64,000 nucleotides of DNA from Craterostigma plantagineum (Eukaryota; Streptophyta; Magnoliopsida; Lamiales; Linderniaceae): NCBI GenBank assembly GCA_027422505.1, contig JAPQWV010001585.1, positions 17,155-81,154 of the forward strand, written 5' to 3'. The first letter of the stretch is position 1. Every line of letters starts with the position of its first letter. A program made the translations under genes and the position numbers. This document shows positions 46,187-58,880 of the stretch, piece by piece. The notes under the pieces were generated by a model. The model ran no database searches, was not told where the DNA came from, and worked only from the letters and a program-made list of their open reading frames with translations.

Positions 46187-48548
46187 AGAACTAATTGCCT
46201 CACATGTGATGTGCATTTTAGGAGTTGCATGTTATTAATTTCAGCATTTTAATATATTTAATTCCTAGGAATTTTGGTATGAGAAATAATATAGAAGTCA
46301 TTAGAGGCGAATAGTTACACGCGTTTAGTCAATATTTTTATATAAAAATAATAATAAATAGAAACTAATAAATAAATTAATTAATATGTTAGAATTATTT
46401 AGCTTAGTTACTTTGGTTTCCGGTGTGATACGTGTCAATTAATAAGTACAACTAATTATACGTGTCTGCGGGTAGACACCGCTATTTATACGTATCGATT
46501 GTTGGGTGTAAATTAGTTACACGTGTATGAGTTATATATTATTTAATATTTGTGTGAGTAGATTTTCATAAATTTATACAAGCTATTTACTCAAAGTACA
46601 AAAATTAACTTAGTTTCCTAGTTATCAATATTAAAATACTTAACCTATTACCAACGAGCATATCTCCATATGAGCTAATTAGGAATTCCAATACTTAGAC
46701 AATGATCTCACGTGTATGGGTGTTAATATGATAGGTATTAGTTAACGTAAAGAACAAGGAAAATAAACCACCGCCTTAGTATTAGTTATTTCAACTCATT
46801 ATTGTTCTTTATCATCACTTCGTCTCAGCCTTAGGAAACCTTGCCATTGAAGAACACGCAAATCTGGTTAAGCTTAGGTATGATATTCTACGCCTTGATA
46901 AATATAAAATAATATATATTAAGTACATCTATAACATGTATATACCTTGGTTAAACAATATATATCAGATCGGTTTCAAACTTAAGCAAACCATCATATC
47001 ATCATGTATAAGCCACGGTGCATTTCAGTAGATCAAGTGTAATTGTTCCCTTACATGAACCGAAGAGGTAGTTGGTATATTTAAGCTATAATAAAATCGT
47101 TTGTAACTTACCCTTCTATGTTTTAATAATATAGGGAACTAAGGCTACCCTCACATGTATGCATATACATGTATATATAGTAGTTGAAATCACGACTCGC
47201 AATCTCAATATAACAAGGTTAGAGACAACAGGTAAGCGACTGTCCCATGCAACTACGACACATGAACCTAGCTTTATTTGTATTGTTGTGATATATGTGC
47301 TATTATTTATTTGAGTACTTGAGAGGTACGAATTATTTGGTATTAATAATTGTACCTCAGGCGCGAGTCGCCAGATACGTTGTTTTGATTATTTGTTGAA
47401 ATGACCTTATATGATTTGGGTTGAACTATTTGTTAGCTCAAGTGATTTGTGTGTATGTCATTGGGCGCGAATTACTGTTTCGAATATGATTGTGATACTC
47501 CTTGCATATTGTGCACCGGTTCATTTACATCGAGTTATTTACGTCACTATGGACGACTGGCGATGAGCATGTCAGGAGTTTCATATAGTCGCTTTGGGCG
47601 AGACTGGTTGGTGAGGTGCATATGTTCTTTTGTGAGACGATACTACGATATACGAGGGAATCTCGTGGTGGAGAAGACCGCCTTCGATGGGATGGTCCAC
47701 TCGAGCCCTTCCCCTTCGGCGGTACCGCGCCGTTATTGGCCTGACGTGACGACGTCTTTTCTGGACGGGTGAAAAACACCGTGTAGCCTGGGCGGGTGAA
47801 AAAGACCGTGCAGTGGTTTCTGGGCGGGTGAAAAAGACCGTGCAGAATTGATATTTATAGGCCTCATTGATATTGATTCAGCTCTTCGGTATCGTCTTAT
47901 TCAGTCTCAGGGCCCATATTGAGTGAATCATTATGAGAGCATGGAGTATATTTACGAGAGTATGAGTGGCATATAGCATACCATGTTGCATTTGAATCAC
48001 TCGAGGAATTCATATCGCAGGCCGATATAGTTCCGATCATACTTTACATGAGTTTATATTATTATGGCATTCGCTTACTGAGCAATTAGCTCACTTCGTT
48101 CATGTGTTGTAGGTGAGCCCGATGATGTTGTGTGATACTCGCTTCGAGGCTAGCTGTTGAAGCTCCCGCAGACTTTTGAGATGACGTGCACATGGATGAC
48201 GACCTGTGGGCGAGCGAGTTCTTTTGTTTTTGGTTTGTATAGTCTTCTAGTTATCACTGAAGTGTGCTTAGCCTCATTTTGGACATTGTTACGTATGATA
48301 TATGTATATATATGTTATATTGGTCGAGTGGAGCTGCGTAGTTTGTCAGTTTGAACATTGTAGGAGAACTGTTTCTTTTGAACGTAAAGTTATTTTACTA
48401 CGAGTTTGCGAGTCTAATTTTGTTTGGTGAGTGGGTGTTGATTGGTCGAGTACAGGTGTTATCGACAAATTTTCAAACGGAATTCTTGTGTTTTATATTC
48501 TCGAACTCGTATAGAGTCGTATAGTAGTGTAGTGGCGGGGGCGCCACA
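46187..48548 (+). repeat. gypsy-2 5' LTR, missing about 120 bp at its start
   Basis: It matches 53270-55614 almost throughout and ends ...GGCGCCACA at 48548, just before the primer-binding site. The first about 120 bp of the 3' LTR (53153-53270, TGTGATACCCG onward) are absent; the match begins at GAACTAATTGCCTC. It contains three copies of a repeat built on GGGCGGGTGAAAAAGACCG at 47760-47850, against two in the 3' LTR. Confidence 0.92.
47760..47850 (+). repeat. LTR minisatellite, three units
   Basis: Three successive units of about 27-34 bp share CTGG(A/G)CGGGTGAAAAA and CCGTG. The 3' LTR has only two units (54840-54898), so unit number changed after insertion or by replication slippage. Confidence 0.85.
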
Positions 48549-48552
48549 GAGG

Positions 48553-48564
48553 TGGTATCAGAGC
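48553..48564 (+). other. gypsy-2 primer-binding site
   Basis: TGGTATCAGAGC, a perfect initiator-tRNA match, four bases after the 5' LTR end. Confidence 0.95.
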
Positions 48565-48724
48565 ACGGTTATAGGTTCTGTAGACTATCCATGTACATGA
48601 TCTCAGAAGGATTGCGGAAGTGCGGCTTTACCTCATAAGCTCTGTTATTATGTGTTGTATATTTTGTATTGCATGAATCATGTTGACCATGTTTTGTTTG
48701 TCAATATCGGGTAACAATGACAGT

Positions 48725-50227
48725 ATGGTGCGCACAAGAGGAGATAGTTTAGGGGATCCGTCAACCCCCAGCGATGAACGAGATACTGCTATTATCAAAC
48801 TTACGGAACTCGTTTAGCGCCAACCTGATCAAATCCAACAGCTAATTCAACAAAGAGATTCGAGCGAACGACGAGGCAATCCATCGAATCAGGCAGAGCG
48901 CATAGAAGCTGTTGGAGAAAGGTTTAGGAAGCTAAATCCACCTACCTTCGAAGAGGCAGTTGACCCGACAGCTGCAGATGATTGGATTCGTACCCTTGAG
49001 AATATGTTCCACTATAGTCGAGTACCAGAAGAAGACGAAGTGACATGTGCCTCTTTTATGCTAAGAGGAAGCGCTGGACATTGGTGGGACATGACTAAAA
49101 GCCTCGAGGATCCATACACAATGTCGTTGGACAGATTCAAGGAATTATTCAGAGGGAAATATTTTGCCGTCCCAGCTCGCGTACAAAAGATGAACGAATT
49201 TATACAGCTAAGGCAAGGATCAATGCCGGTCGAGGAGTATATACGGAGGTTCGAACAACTTTCAAGGTTTGCGACACATATGGTGAGCACTGATGCCTTG
49301 AAGGTTGAATGATTTCTTGAAGGACTTAGGCCAGAACTGTATCGAGATGTTAGCATGGCAAAGGTCGATGGCACTAGTTATGCTCAGATTGCCGAGAGAG
49401 CTTTGATGGCCGAGCAAGCTGAGATGAGGATTCTCCGTGCACAAGAGGCTCGGCGCAAATTCCAACAAGTTCGAACCCAAGAAGGTGGTAGAAATGATAA
49501 AAAGAGGGGTGTTCAATTCTTTAATCAGCGACCTGTATTCCGAGCAGTGCAAGGACCACGACAGGAGGATCAGAACAAGAGAATGAAGTTTAATCAAGGT
49601 TCGGTACCGAATACAATTCCTAGATGCTCCACCTGCGGTAATCGTCATACAGGAGTGTGCCGTTTCGAGGATAGAACTTGTTTTAAGTGCGGTAAGGCCG
49701 GGCATATCGCCACAGCATGTCCTGAGCAACCAAATGACAACCAAAGGAAAGCACCAGCAAGAGTTTTTGCCATGACAGGTTCGGCCACGGATGCAGACCC
49801 ATCGGTGATCATGGGTAAACTCCTAATCTATGACACTCTTGCACATGTGTTGTTTGACTCCGGTGCTACGCATTTATTTGCATCAGTATATTATGTGAAT
49901 AAGCTCAATAGGGGACTTGACCTTTCTGAAGTTTCTTATTATGTGATTACTCCTACTGGGCATTCCGGAGAAACTAATAGAATCTTAAGAATGTTACCTA
50001 TTATCACCGAAGGGATAGAATTAAATGCAGATCTGATTGTCCTTGCTATGAATGAGTTTGATATTATTCTCGGAATGGACTGGCTGTCGAAACATCGGGC
50101 TACTCTCGATTGTTCAACAAAGACAGTAACATTTGGGCTACCAAATGAGAAAAAATTTTCTTTCAAAGCTGTTGAGAAATCTCCAAAGCTTGCAATGATA
50201 TCGGCAGTGAGGCTATGCAATTATTGA
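48725..50227 (+). pseudogene. gypsy-2 gag and protease
   Basis: Gag starts at ATG 48725 with MVRTRGDSLGD, the same opening as gypsy-1. A TAG lies near 48818 and a TGA near 49309 (in KVE-FLEGL, where gypsy-1 has Arg); both look like point changes. Conserved gag blocks include DDWIRTLENMF, GSAGHWWDMT and FEQLSRFATHM. Two zinc motifs follow, CSTCGNRHTGVC and CFKCGKAGHIATAC. The protease reads LFDSGATHLFASV and IILGMDWLSK. A frame break near 50215 separates the protease end from the linker to RT. Same lineage as gypsy-1 but clearly different in sequence and older. Confidence 0.92.
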
Positions 50228-51590
50228 AACATGCCTGCGAGGGATACATAGTAAGCATCATGGGCCTTGAAGCGAAGCCATCACCGAAAATCGATGAGGT
50301 GCCTGTTGTTTGTGAGTATCCGGATGTTTTCCCAGATGATCTTCCAGGACTGCCACCAGACCGTGAAATTGAGTTTACAACTGAGTTGGAGCACGGAACA
50401 ACCCCGATTGCTAAAAACACCTTACCGAATGGCCCCACTTGAATTGAAGGAGCTAAAAGCTCAGTTGCAGGAGTTGCTTGATAAAGGCTTTATACGACCC
50501 AGCTTTTCTCCTTGGGGAGCACCTGTATTGTTAGTCCGCAAAAAGGGTGGATCAATGCGCTTATGCATCGACTACCGGGAGCTGAATAACAAGACAATTA
50601 AGAACAAGTACCCTCTGCCTCGGATCGATGATCTATTTGACCAATTGCAAGGAGCATCGATATTTTCAAAAATTGATCTGCGATCCGGATATCACCAAGT
50701 TGAAGATAAAGGAGGCGGACATTCTGAAGACGGCATTCAATACGAGATATGGCCACTATGAGTTTCTTGTAATGCCATTTGGAGTTATAAATGCACCAGC
50801 AGCATTTGTAAGTTCGTCATTGTATTTATCGATGACATCCTAATCTATTCAAAACAAAGGATGATCATAGTGAACACTTGCGAGCTGTATTGCAGACTCT
50901 GAGGCAGAAACAACTATACGCAAAGTACAAGAAGTGTGAATTCTGACTCGATCAAGTAGCATTCCTCGGCCATGTTATTTCAGCAGCTGGAGATCAGTAG
51001 ACCCTAGCAAGGTCGAAGCTGTTACTAATTGGAATCCAACAACTCCTTCAGAAGTACGAAGTTTTCTTGGCTTAGCGGGTTATTATCCAAGATTCATCGA
51101 AGGATTCTCGAAAATTGCAACCCCACTGACAAGGTTGACAAGGAAGGGTATTCCATTTATTTGGGATGAAGATTGCGAACGAAGCTTTCAAGAACTTAAA
51201 CAACGATTAATAACAGCACCCATTCTTTCCATCCCCAAAACTGTAGGGTTCGTCATTTATACTGATGCATCCAAGAATGGTTTAGGAGGTGTTCTTATGC
51301 AGAATGGTAAAGTTATTGCGTATGCATCAAGGCAGTTGAAAGAGTACGAGAAGAATTATCCAACACATGATTTGGAGCTGCTGCTGTAGTGTTCGCATTG
51401 AAGATTTGGAGGCATTACCTATATGGAGAGCATTGCGATATCTACAAGAGCCTGAAATACATATTCACGCAGAAGGAGTTGAATATGCGACAGAGGAGAT
51501 GGTTAGAACTTGTCAAAGATTACGATTGCACTATCAACCATCACCCCGGAAAAGCCAACGTCGTTGCGGATGCGTTGAGCCGAAAGTTAA
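50228..51590 (+). pseudogene. gypsy-2 reverse transcriptase and RNase H
   Basis: The linker ([19 protein letters not shown]) leads to [54 protein letters not shown], a frame break near 50700, [13 protein letters not shown], and [10 protein letters not shown]. About 45 bp that encode the segment just before the FIDD strand in gypsy-1 are deleted at about 50808. A decayed stretch with stops follows (50850-51000). The RNase H part reads [27 protein letters not shown], a break at about 51388, [13 protein letters not shown], and a short deletion that removes the TDH expected before [19 protein letters not shown] closes the domain. Confidence 0.92.
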
Positions 51591-53140
51591 TCCAAAGGCC
51601 AGAACGAGATGATCTGCACAAGATGGGCATTGAGGTTATACAACCGGGCGAATTAGAAGTCAAACTGGCTGCTTTATCACTTCAGCCGACTCTATTTGAA
51701 AGAATTAAACAACCAAAACAAGAGGATGACTTTTTCATTCAAATGAAGAACTCGGTCGAAGCAAGGCAACGAAATGGCTTAGATTTATCAAGTGACGATG
51801 TACTGCGATTCAAAGGGCGTATTTACATACCTAACGAGGAGACTCTTCGTAAGGAAATCCTAATGGAAGCTCATTCAACACCATATTCGGTACATCCAGG
51901 ATCAACCAAGATGTATAGAGACTTGAAACAATACTACTGGTGGCGAGGCATGAAGAGGGATGTTGCACTTTTCGTTGAACGATGTTTGACTTGTCAGCAA
52001 GTGAAGGCAGAACATCAACGACCAGGTGGAGTACTTCAGCCACTGTATATTCCGAAATGGAAATGGGAAGCAATTACAATGGATTTTGTGGTTGGATTGC
52101 CAAACACGACAAAGAATCATGACGCCGTATGGGTTGTGGTGGATCGACTTACAAAATCTGCTCATTTCATACCAATTGCTTCAACCTATTCGATTGATCA
52201 ATACGCACGACTCTACATTTAGGAAATCATACGACTACATGGAGTGCCTATTTCTATTGTCTCTGATAGAGATTCAAGATTCCTGTCTAGATTTTGGAAG
52301 AGTCTGCAGAAAGCACTTGGAACGAGGTTGACTTATACCACAGCCTATCATCCTCAAACTGATGGACAGTCAGAGAGGACAATTCAGACCTTAGAAGATA
52401 TGTTACGAGCTTGTGTGCTTGATTTTCAAGGACATTGGAGTAAGTTCATACCGTTGATTGAGTTTCCATACAACAATAGCTACCACGCAAGTATTGGAAT
52501 GGCTCCCTATGAAGCGTTGTATGGGAGGAAATGCCGATCACCAATTCACTGGGATGAAGTTGGTGAAGGAAAGTTTTGGGCCCTCAAATGATTCAAGAAA
52601 TGAGTGATGCAGTTGCTCAAATTCAACACAGAATGAAAACGGCACAAAGTCGACAAAAGAGTTACGCAGATAAAAGGCGAAGACCATTAGAGTTTCAAGT
52701 TGGGGATCAGGTATTTCTAAAAGTAGCACCTATGAAAGGTGCATGCGATTTGGGAAGAAAGGAAAGCTTAGTCCAAGATACATCGGCCCTTACCCTATAA
52801 TCGAGAGAATAGGGGATGTCGCCTACAAGCTTGATCTACCCTCTATGCCACAAGTTCACAACGTATTCCACGTCTCGATGCTAAGGAAATATGTTTCAGA
52901 TCCGTCTCATGTTATAAGGGAGCAACACTTGGAACTGAAATCAGATCTGAGCTATGAAGAACAACCTGTAGAAATACTTGCACGAGAGGTGAAACGCTGC
53001 GCAATAAGGAAATTCCACTGGTCAAAGTACGTTGGCAAAATCAATCGACGAAAGAGGCTACTTCGGAAACAGAGGATGAAATGCGAGCAAAATACCCCCA
53101 CCTATTCTGTAAGTGAAATTTCGAGGACGAAATTGTTATA
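51591..53140 (+). pseudogene. gypsy-2 integrase with chromodomain-type tail
   Basis: Zinc finger ([34 protein letters not shown]), core ([36 protein letters not shown]), GPY module ([15 protein letters not shown]) and HNVFHVSMLRKYV are all present. One TAG lies near 52220 (YI-EIIRLHG). A one-base break near 52575 and another near 52740 shift the frame. The tail (VEILAREVKR and beyond, 52960-53135) reads out of frame compared with gypsy-1. It ends beside the polypurine tract. Confidence 0.92.
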
Positions 53141-53152
53141 AGGAGGGGAGGA
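53140..53152 (+). other. gypsy-2 polypurine tract
   Basis: AAGGAGGGGAGGA directly before the TGTGATACCCG start of the 3' LTR. Confidence 0.92.
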
Positions 53153-55614
53153 TGTGATACCCGAACAATTCCTAACCCTAGTTGGCCAATATGAATCATG
53201 CATCGCATTCTCATCTTATGTGAATTACGTGCTAATATAATGTGTGCTTGTTATGCATATTATTTGAACTAACTGCCTCGCATGTGATGTGCATTTTAGG
53301 AGTTGCATGTTATTAATTTCAGCATTTTAATATATTTAATTCCTAGGAATTTTGGTATGATAAATAATATAGAAGTCATTAGAGGCGAATAGTTACACGC
53401 GTTTAGTCAATATTTTTATATAAAAATAATAATAAATAGTAACTAATAAATAAATTAATTAGTATGTTAGAATTATTTAGCTTAGTTACTTTGGTTATTT
53501 TTCGGTGTGATACGTGTCAATTAATAAGTACAACTAATTTACGTGTCTGCGGGTAGACACCGCTATTTATACGTGTCGATTGTTAGGTATAAATTAGTTA
53601 CACGTGTATGAGTTATATATTATTTAATATTTGTGTGAGTAGATTTTCATAAATTTATACAAGCTATTTACTCAAAGTACAAAAATTAACTTAGTTTCTT
53701 AGTTATCAATATTAAAATACTTAACCTATTACCAATGAGCATATCTCCATATGAGCTAATTAGGACTTCCAATACTTAGACAATGATCTCACGTGTATGG
53801 TGTTAATATGATAGGTATTAGTTAACGTAAAGAACAAGGAAAATAAACCACCGCCTTAGTATTAGTTATTTCAACTCATTATTGTTCTTTATCATCACTT
53901 CGTCTCCACCTTAGGAAACCTTAGCCATTGAAGAACACGCAAATCTGGTTAAGCTTAGGTATGATATTCTATTCCTTGTTAAATATAAAATAATATATAT
54001 TAAGTACATCTATAACATGTATATACCTTGGTTAAACAATATATATCAGATCGGTTTCAAACTTAAGCAAACCATCATATCATCATGTATAAGCCACGGT
54101 GCATTTCAGTAGATCAAGTTTAATTGTTCCCTTACATGAACCGAAGAGGTAGTTGGTATATTTAAGCTATAATAAAATCGTTTGCAACTTACCCTTCTAT
54201 GTTTTAATAATATAGGGAACTAAGGCTACCCTCACATGTATGCATATACATGTATATATAGTAGTTGAAATCACGACTCGCAATCTCAATATAACAAGGT
54301 TAGAGACAACAGGTAAGCGACTGTCCCATGCAACTACGACACATGAACCTAGCTTTATTTGTATTGTTGTGATATATGTGCTATTATTTATTTGAGTACT
54401 TGAGAGGTACGAATTATTTGGTATTAATAATTGTACCTCAGGCGCGAGTCGCCAGATACGTTTTGATTATTTGTTGAAATGACCTTATATGATTTGGGTT
54501 GAACTATTTGTTAGCTCAAGTAATTTGTGTGTATGTCATTGGGCGCGAATTACTGTTTCGAATATGATTGTGATACTCCTTGCATATTGTGCACCGGTTC
54601 ATTTACATCGAGTTATTTACGTCACTATGGACGACTGGCGAGGAGCATGTGAGGAGTTTCATATACTCGCTTTGGGCGAGACTGGTCTGGTGAGGTGCAT
54701 TATGTTCCTTTGTGAGACGATACTACGGTATGCGAGGGAATCTCGTGATGGAGAAGACCGCCTTCGATGGGATGGTCCACTCGAGCCCTTCCCCTTCGGC
54801 GGTACCGTGCCGTTATTGGCCTGACGTGACGACGTCTTTTCTGGACGGGTGAAAAAGACCGTGCTGTGGTTTCTGGGCGGGTGAATAAGACCATGCAGAA
54901 TTGATATTTATAGGCCTCATTGATATTGATTGAGCTCTTCGGTATCGTAGTATTCAGTCTCAGGGCCCATATTGAGTGAATCATTATGAGAGCATGGCAG
55001 TATATTTACGAGAGTATGAGTGGCATATAGCATACCATGTTGCATTTGAATCACTCGAGGAATTCATATCGCAGGCCGATATAGTTCCGATCATACTTTA
55101 CATGAGTTTATATTATTCTGGCATTCGCTTACTGAGCAATTAGCTCACGTCGTTCATGTGTTGTAGGTGAGCCCGGTGATGTTGTGTGATACTCGCTTCG
55201 AGGCTAGCTGTTGAAGCTCCCGCAGACTTTTGAGATGACGTGTACATGGATGACGACCTGTGGGCGAGCGAGTTCTTTTGTTTTTGGTTTGTATAGTCTT
55301 CTAGTTATCATTGAAGTGTGTTTAGCCTCATTTTGGACATCGTTGTGTATGATATATGTATATATATGTTATATTGGTCGAGTGGAGCTGCGTAGTTTGT
55401 CAGTTTGAACGTTGTAGGAGAACTGTTTCTTTTGAACGTAAAGTGATTTTACTACGAGATTGCGAGTCTAATTTTGTTTGGTGAGTGGGTGTTGATTGGT
55501 CGAGTACAGGTGTTATCGACAAATTTTCAAACGGAATTCTTGCGTTTTATATTCTCGAACTCGTATTTTATAGTCTTAGAGTCGTATAGTAGTGTAGTGG
55601 TGTGGGGCGCCACA
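53153..55614 (+). repeat. gypsy-2 3' LTR, 2462 bp
   Basis: Complete LTR from TGTGATACCCG to ...GGCGCCACA. It is very similar to the 5' copy, with a few small indels (for example near 53497 and 54460), one fewer minisatellite unit, and about 12 extra bases near 55568. No target duplication can be tested because the 5' LTR start is missing. At 55615 leader-like B-family DNA begins at once. Confidence 0.93.
54840..54898 (+). repeat. LTR minisatellite, two units
   Basis: Two units of the GGGCGGGTGAA-type repeat, the partner of the three-unit array at 47760-47850. Confidence 0.85.
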
Positions 55615-56399
55615 GTTCTTTTACGAGCGCAAAACTTACCATATAAAACAGTACTTTCGATTTCATTCTATTTCGGTTGGAAATTTTAGCAACGAAGAAA
55701 TCAATTTTTCCATGCTAAAAATTCCTCGATCGTAAAAACGCAGCGAGTTCGATCGAAAATTTTCTCGGGGATTGACTTAGTTTCGCGTTGACTATTTTCT
55801 CGATCGACAAACTTCGCAGCGAAAACTGATTTAAAATCGGAAAACTTTCTCGCTCGACAGAAACCAAGACGAAAATTTTATTCAAGCGCGAAAAATTTCT
55901 CGATCGTAAATTTACACGGAAATTAATTTTTTCAATCGTAAATTTACTCGAAATTTTTCTAGATCGTAAAGTTTCTCGGCTACAGTACCATGTATTAAGT
56001 TCAAACAATTAGAAAATTTTGTCTAAGTTCTTTACACTGTAGCGAACCTTAGTAAATAAAATTTCGATCGCAAAATTAAACGGAGTTCCTTTAACAATTA
56101 GCACTTAGGAAATCAAATTGACAAATCCAATTTTCGAGCGACAAATCTCACGGAATGAACAGTGGCTTTCTCGCTAAACACATGGCCAAATTTTCGATAA
56201 AAACTCTTATGTGCTTTCTATGTGACTTTCGAAAATTATATAAAAAACCATTGTATTTTTCAATCCGTGCAACCTATGTGCGAAATTAAATTCCCTATAT
56301 CTATCAACCATGACATAAGTTGTTTGAATATTATTGTTTGATATGATATATTTTTTACTCCAATTAAAAATTGAACTAGTGAATTTTCTTCTTTTTCAG
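55615..56399 (+). other. Leader-like TTTCTCG-rich region before ORF-X
   Basis: AT-rich DNA with many TTTCTCG and GATCGTAAA words (densest at 55720-55985), the composition of the B-family leaders. It is not a simple copy of them, but fits the same family of sequences. It ends in a pyrimidine run and CAG (TTTTCTTCTTTTTCAG at 56384-56399), which looks like a 3' splice site, directly before the first codons of ORF-X. Confidence 0.6.
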
Positions 56400-57175
56400 A
56401 TGAACCGTTACCTCAATACAACCACATATATGACCACAACTTGCACCTCAGTGTATCGGACACCAAATTCCAGCTCGACCTGACCACCTTTCGGTGCCCG
56501 GACGAGATAATTGTGTCCATACTTTAAGGCCATCCTCTCTGGCATGCACTCACAGTGACGGCCTATGTCCCAATGGTCTATCTCCAGCAATTTTGGGCAA
56601 GAATAAAAAGTCACGTAGTTAACGGCACTTACCAATTCACAATGGTGGTCGGAACAAGATATGTTAGCTTCAGCAAGGACGATTGCCTAGTCTTAGACCT
56701 CCCGTTCAGACAGAACTACGACCCTCTGCCGACGGATGCTGAGCTGATTAATGACTTCTTTCAAATGGGATATCCTCCGCCGCTCACCTAGCTCGCACAA
56801 GTACATAGCAATGGCATCTCGCATCCATGGAAGACACTTTTTGGGATTATCAATAAGTGTTGTCGCCAAATCACGCCGATTTCGACAAAGCCAACGGCAA
56901 CATTCTCCGCATCTTCCACAGAAATTGCATTCTCTCGAAACTACGACTTCGCCCAACTGATCTGGTCTGGAATGACCTTGCAGAACATATCAGACAAAAG
57001 GAGAACAAGCGCTCGAAGAATGTTCCGTATGCAAGATGGTTCAACGTGATCATTTCCCAACTCATGGAGCTTCACGAGAATATTCCTCGCCTGCCTCCAG
57101 GAGGAAATTATCAACCACCATGGCTCAAGTTCTTCCACAATCCCAGACTGACAGATCTGGACTGGCTTCGATGCT
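56400..57175 (+). pseudogene. ORF-X N-terminal domain, gag-like protein of unknown role
   Basis: The frame of 56399-56530 (DTKFQLDLTTFRCPDEIIVSIL) continues after a stop into GHPLWHALTVTAYVPMVYLQ, QFWARIKSHVVNGTYQF, YVSFSKDDCLVLDLPF and DAELINDFFQMGYPP. Another stop precedes LAQVHSNGISHPWKTLFGII. After a frame break near 56860 come FDKANGNILRIFHRN and KENKRSKNVPYARWFNVII, then LMELHENIPRLPPGGNYQPP. From memory, proteins with a YLQQFW motif followed by a PWQTLFKIINKC-like motif occur in some plant LTR retroelements; this is unverified. The region is not a normal copia or gypsy gag, protease or polymerase. Two or more stops show that it is a relic. Confidence 0.6.
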
Positions 57176-58040
57176 GATTTCTTTTGACTTACTCCGTCTC
57201 GCCGACCCCATGGGAGACGTCTACGGACTCTATTGTCGGGAGAATCATCTTATGGAAGCGATGATTCGAAGGCCCCCGATAGACATCAATGCCCTCAACA
57301 ACAACCAAGTCCTGAGGCTGTGCTGATTGATGCAGTAGCCCGGGAGCTTGAACAGGAGCCCCCAACTCAAGAAGCTCAACTGCCAGATCTACATGCCACG
57401 CTGATCGACGAAGTGGCCTATGAGCTGGAAGTTGAAGCTCAATTTAAGGAACTCCAAGTGGAAGTGCCCGTCCATGTAGGCATGTTTCAAGGGTCTATTG
57501 AGGAGATCCTCCAATAAGAAGCACAACCCGACGCAGAAATGGGGCACAACCCACTCCAACAGGCTATCACGCCTGAAACTGTGGTATTGATGTCCACGAT
57601 CATACCTGAAGAGCCTCAAGTGACAGCACAAGCCAACGAGGACGTTGAACGAGAACACTCCTCACACGGCTACCTCCTCAGAAGCCACGGCATCTAACGA
57701 GGAAATTCAATTGGTCAGACGAGTTCTGCTATCTCAACTGACATCTCATGAGCCCGTCATCACAGCTGTCACATCTACATGAGACACGACGCCACTTGTA
57801 ACTCCACGTGCTGAGGACCCATCTTCGCTCATTCTTGAGCACGAACAAATTAGTGTCCAATGAGGCCGAGACCCTGACTCTACTCATCACTGGCCAGTAC
57901 AACAGGTGACTGATACGCAAGCTCAATCAGAACTTGCAACAACACCCTTAGATGCGAATCTTCTAGATTCAAATCGAGGATTGGGTGGAAGTCTCGACCC
58001 GTCACAACTTCAAGTGACGAAGAACCAACCCATTGAGATG
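57176..58040 (+). pseudogene. ORF-X acidic repeat region
   Basis: After a linker (MGDVYGLYCRENHLMEAMI) the frame becomes rich in Glu, Gln and Pro. Two imperfect repeats are clear: VLIDAVARELEQEP and TLIDEVAYELEVEA (about 57320-57440). Further acidic stretches run to 58040 with stops and frame changes. The region looks like a flexible, low-complexity linker; no domain is recognised. Confidence 0.5.
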
Positions 58041-58880
58041 GTTATCGCTCAAGGTTGTTAACAGGTGACATCAGTCGTCCTGGTCCACCTACGGAGGCGT
58101 CCGTCCCTTTTGTGACTGAAGAACGACTCATGGCCGCTTTCTCTGAAGCATTGAAATCTTTTGAAGACAAACTTATGGAGAGCATGCGTACGGCAATCGA
58201 GACGTCCCGCCAAGATCGAGGGGAAAAACCCGTCTTGGAGCCAACTTCATCACAAGCCAACCTCCCACCACCACAACCCACACCCACCGACCCTCTCAGC
58301 CACTCATCCATCCTTATCAATCCATACACCGTACCCCTCAACCAACTCTACGACATCTTGCTAGCCCGTCATATTTTCCTTCCCAACCGGACACCTCAAG
58401 AAGAATCTCTCTTCAGACGTCTGGTGGATTATCCTGACCCGCCGACTCACACTTGCCGCGGCGAGTACTCCCGCTCCAAATGACGACATGACGACTCGAA
58501 TGACCAGGATCGTCATGAGGGGGAGAAGAGGCCGAGGACATCTACAAGTGATCAAGGATTTGATCAAGGCCAACGCTCAGACTCAGCACAAGAAAACACT
58601 GGAGTCGCTGAAACCCACAACCCACTGCCCAAACAACCACCTCCACGCACTGCACCACCCACACTCTAACCCAAATCGAACCACCAACCTTCAATCAAGG
58701 ACACCTCCGTCCACACCATCAATGACTTTCACAAGCTCTTGCTTCCGAAAGAAGCAACAAGTGCCGCAATGCTCATGGCCTTGGTAGAAACTCATGCTAA
58801 CCCAACTCGGACCTGATCAGAGGCTACCGATTCCCAAGAATCAGCTGAATAGCCATTTCATAGAATTTATCCCCAATATG
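58041..58880 (+). pseudogene. ORF-X helical and Pro/Thr-rich region
   Basis: An open frame of 142 codons starts at about 58055: TEERLMAAFSEALKSFEDKL and MESMRTAIETSRQDRGE (helical), then a Pro-rich part (LPPPQPTPTDPL), then VPLNQLYDILLARHIFL and PQEESLFRRLVDY. After a stop at about 58483 a charged region (58485-58780) with many Asp, His and Gln follows in another frame. No family is recognised. The codon pattern and the lack of dense stops argue that it was coding until fairly recently. Confidence 0.5.

Noticed and set aside
46187..55614. Integrated pararetrovirus (caulimovirus-type)
   Set aside because: LTRs, polypurine tract, integrase with zinc finger, and chromodomain-type tail all show a Ty3/gypsy retrotransposon; no movement protein is seen.
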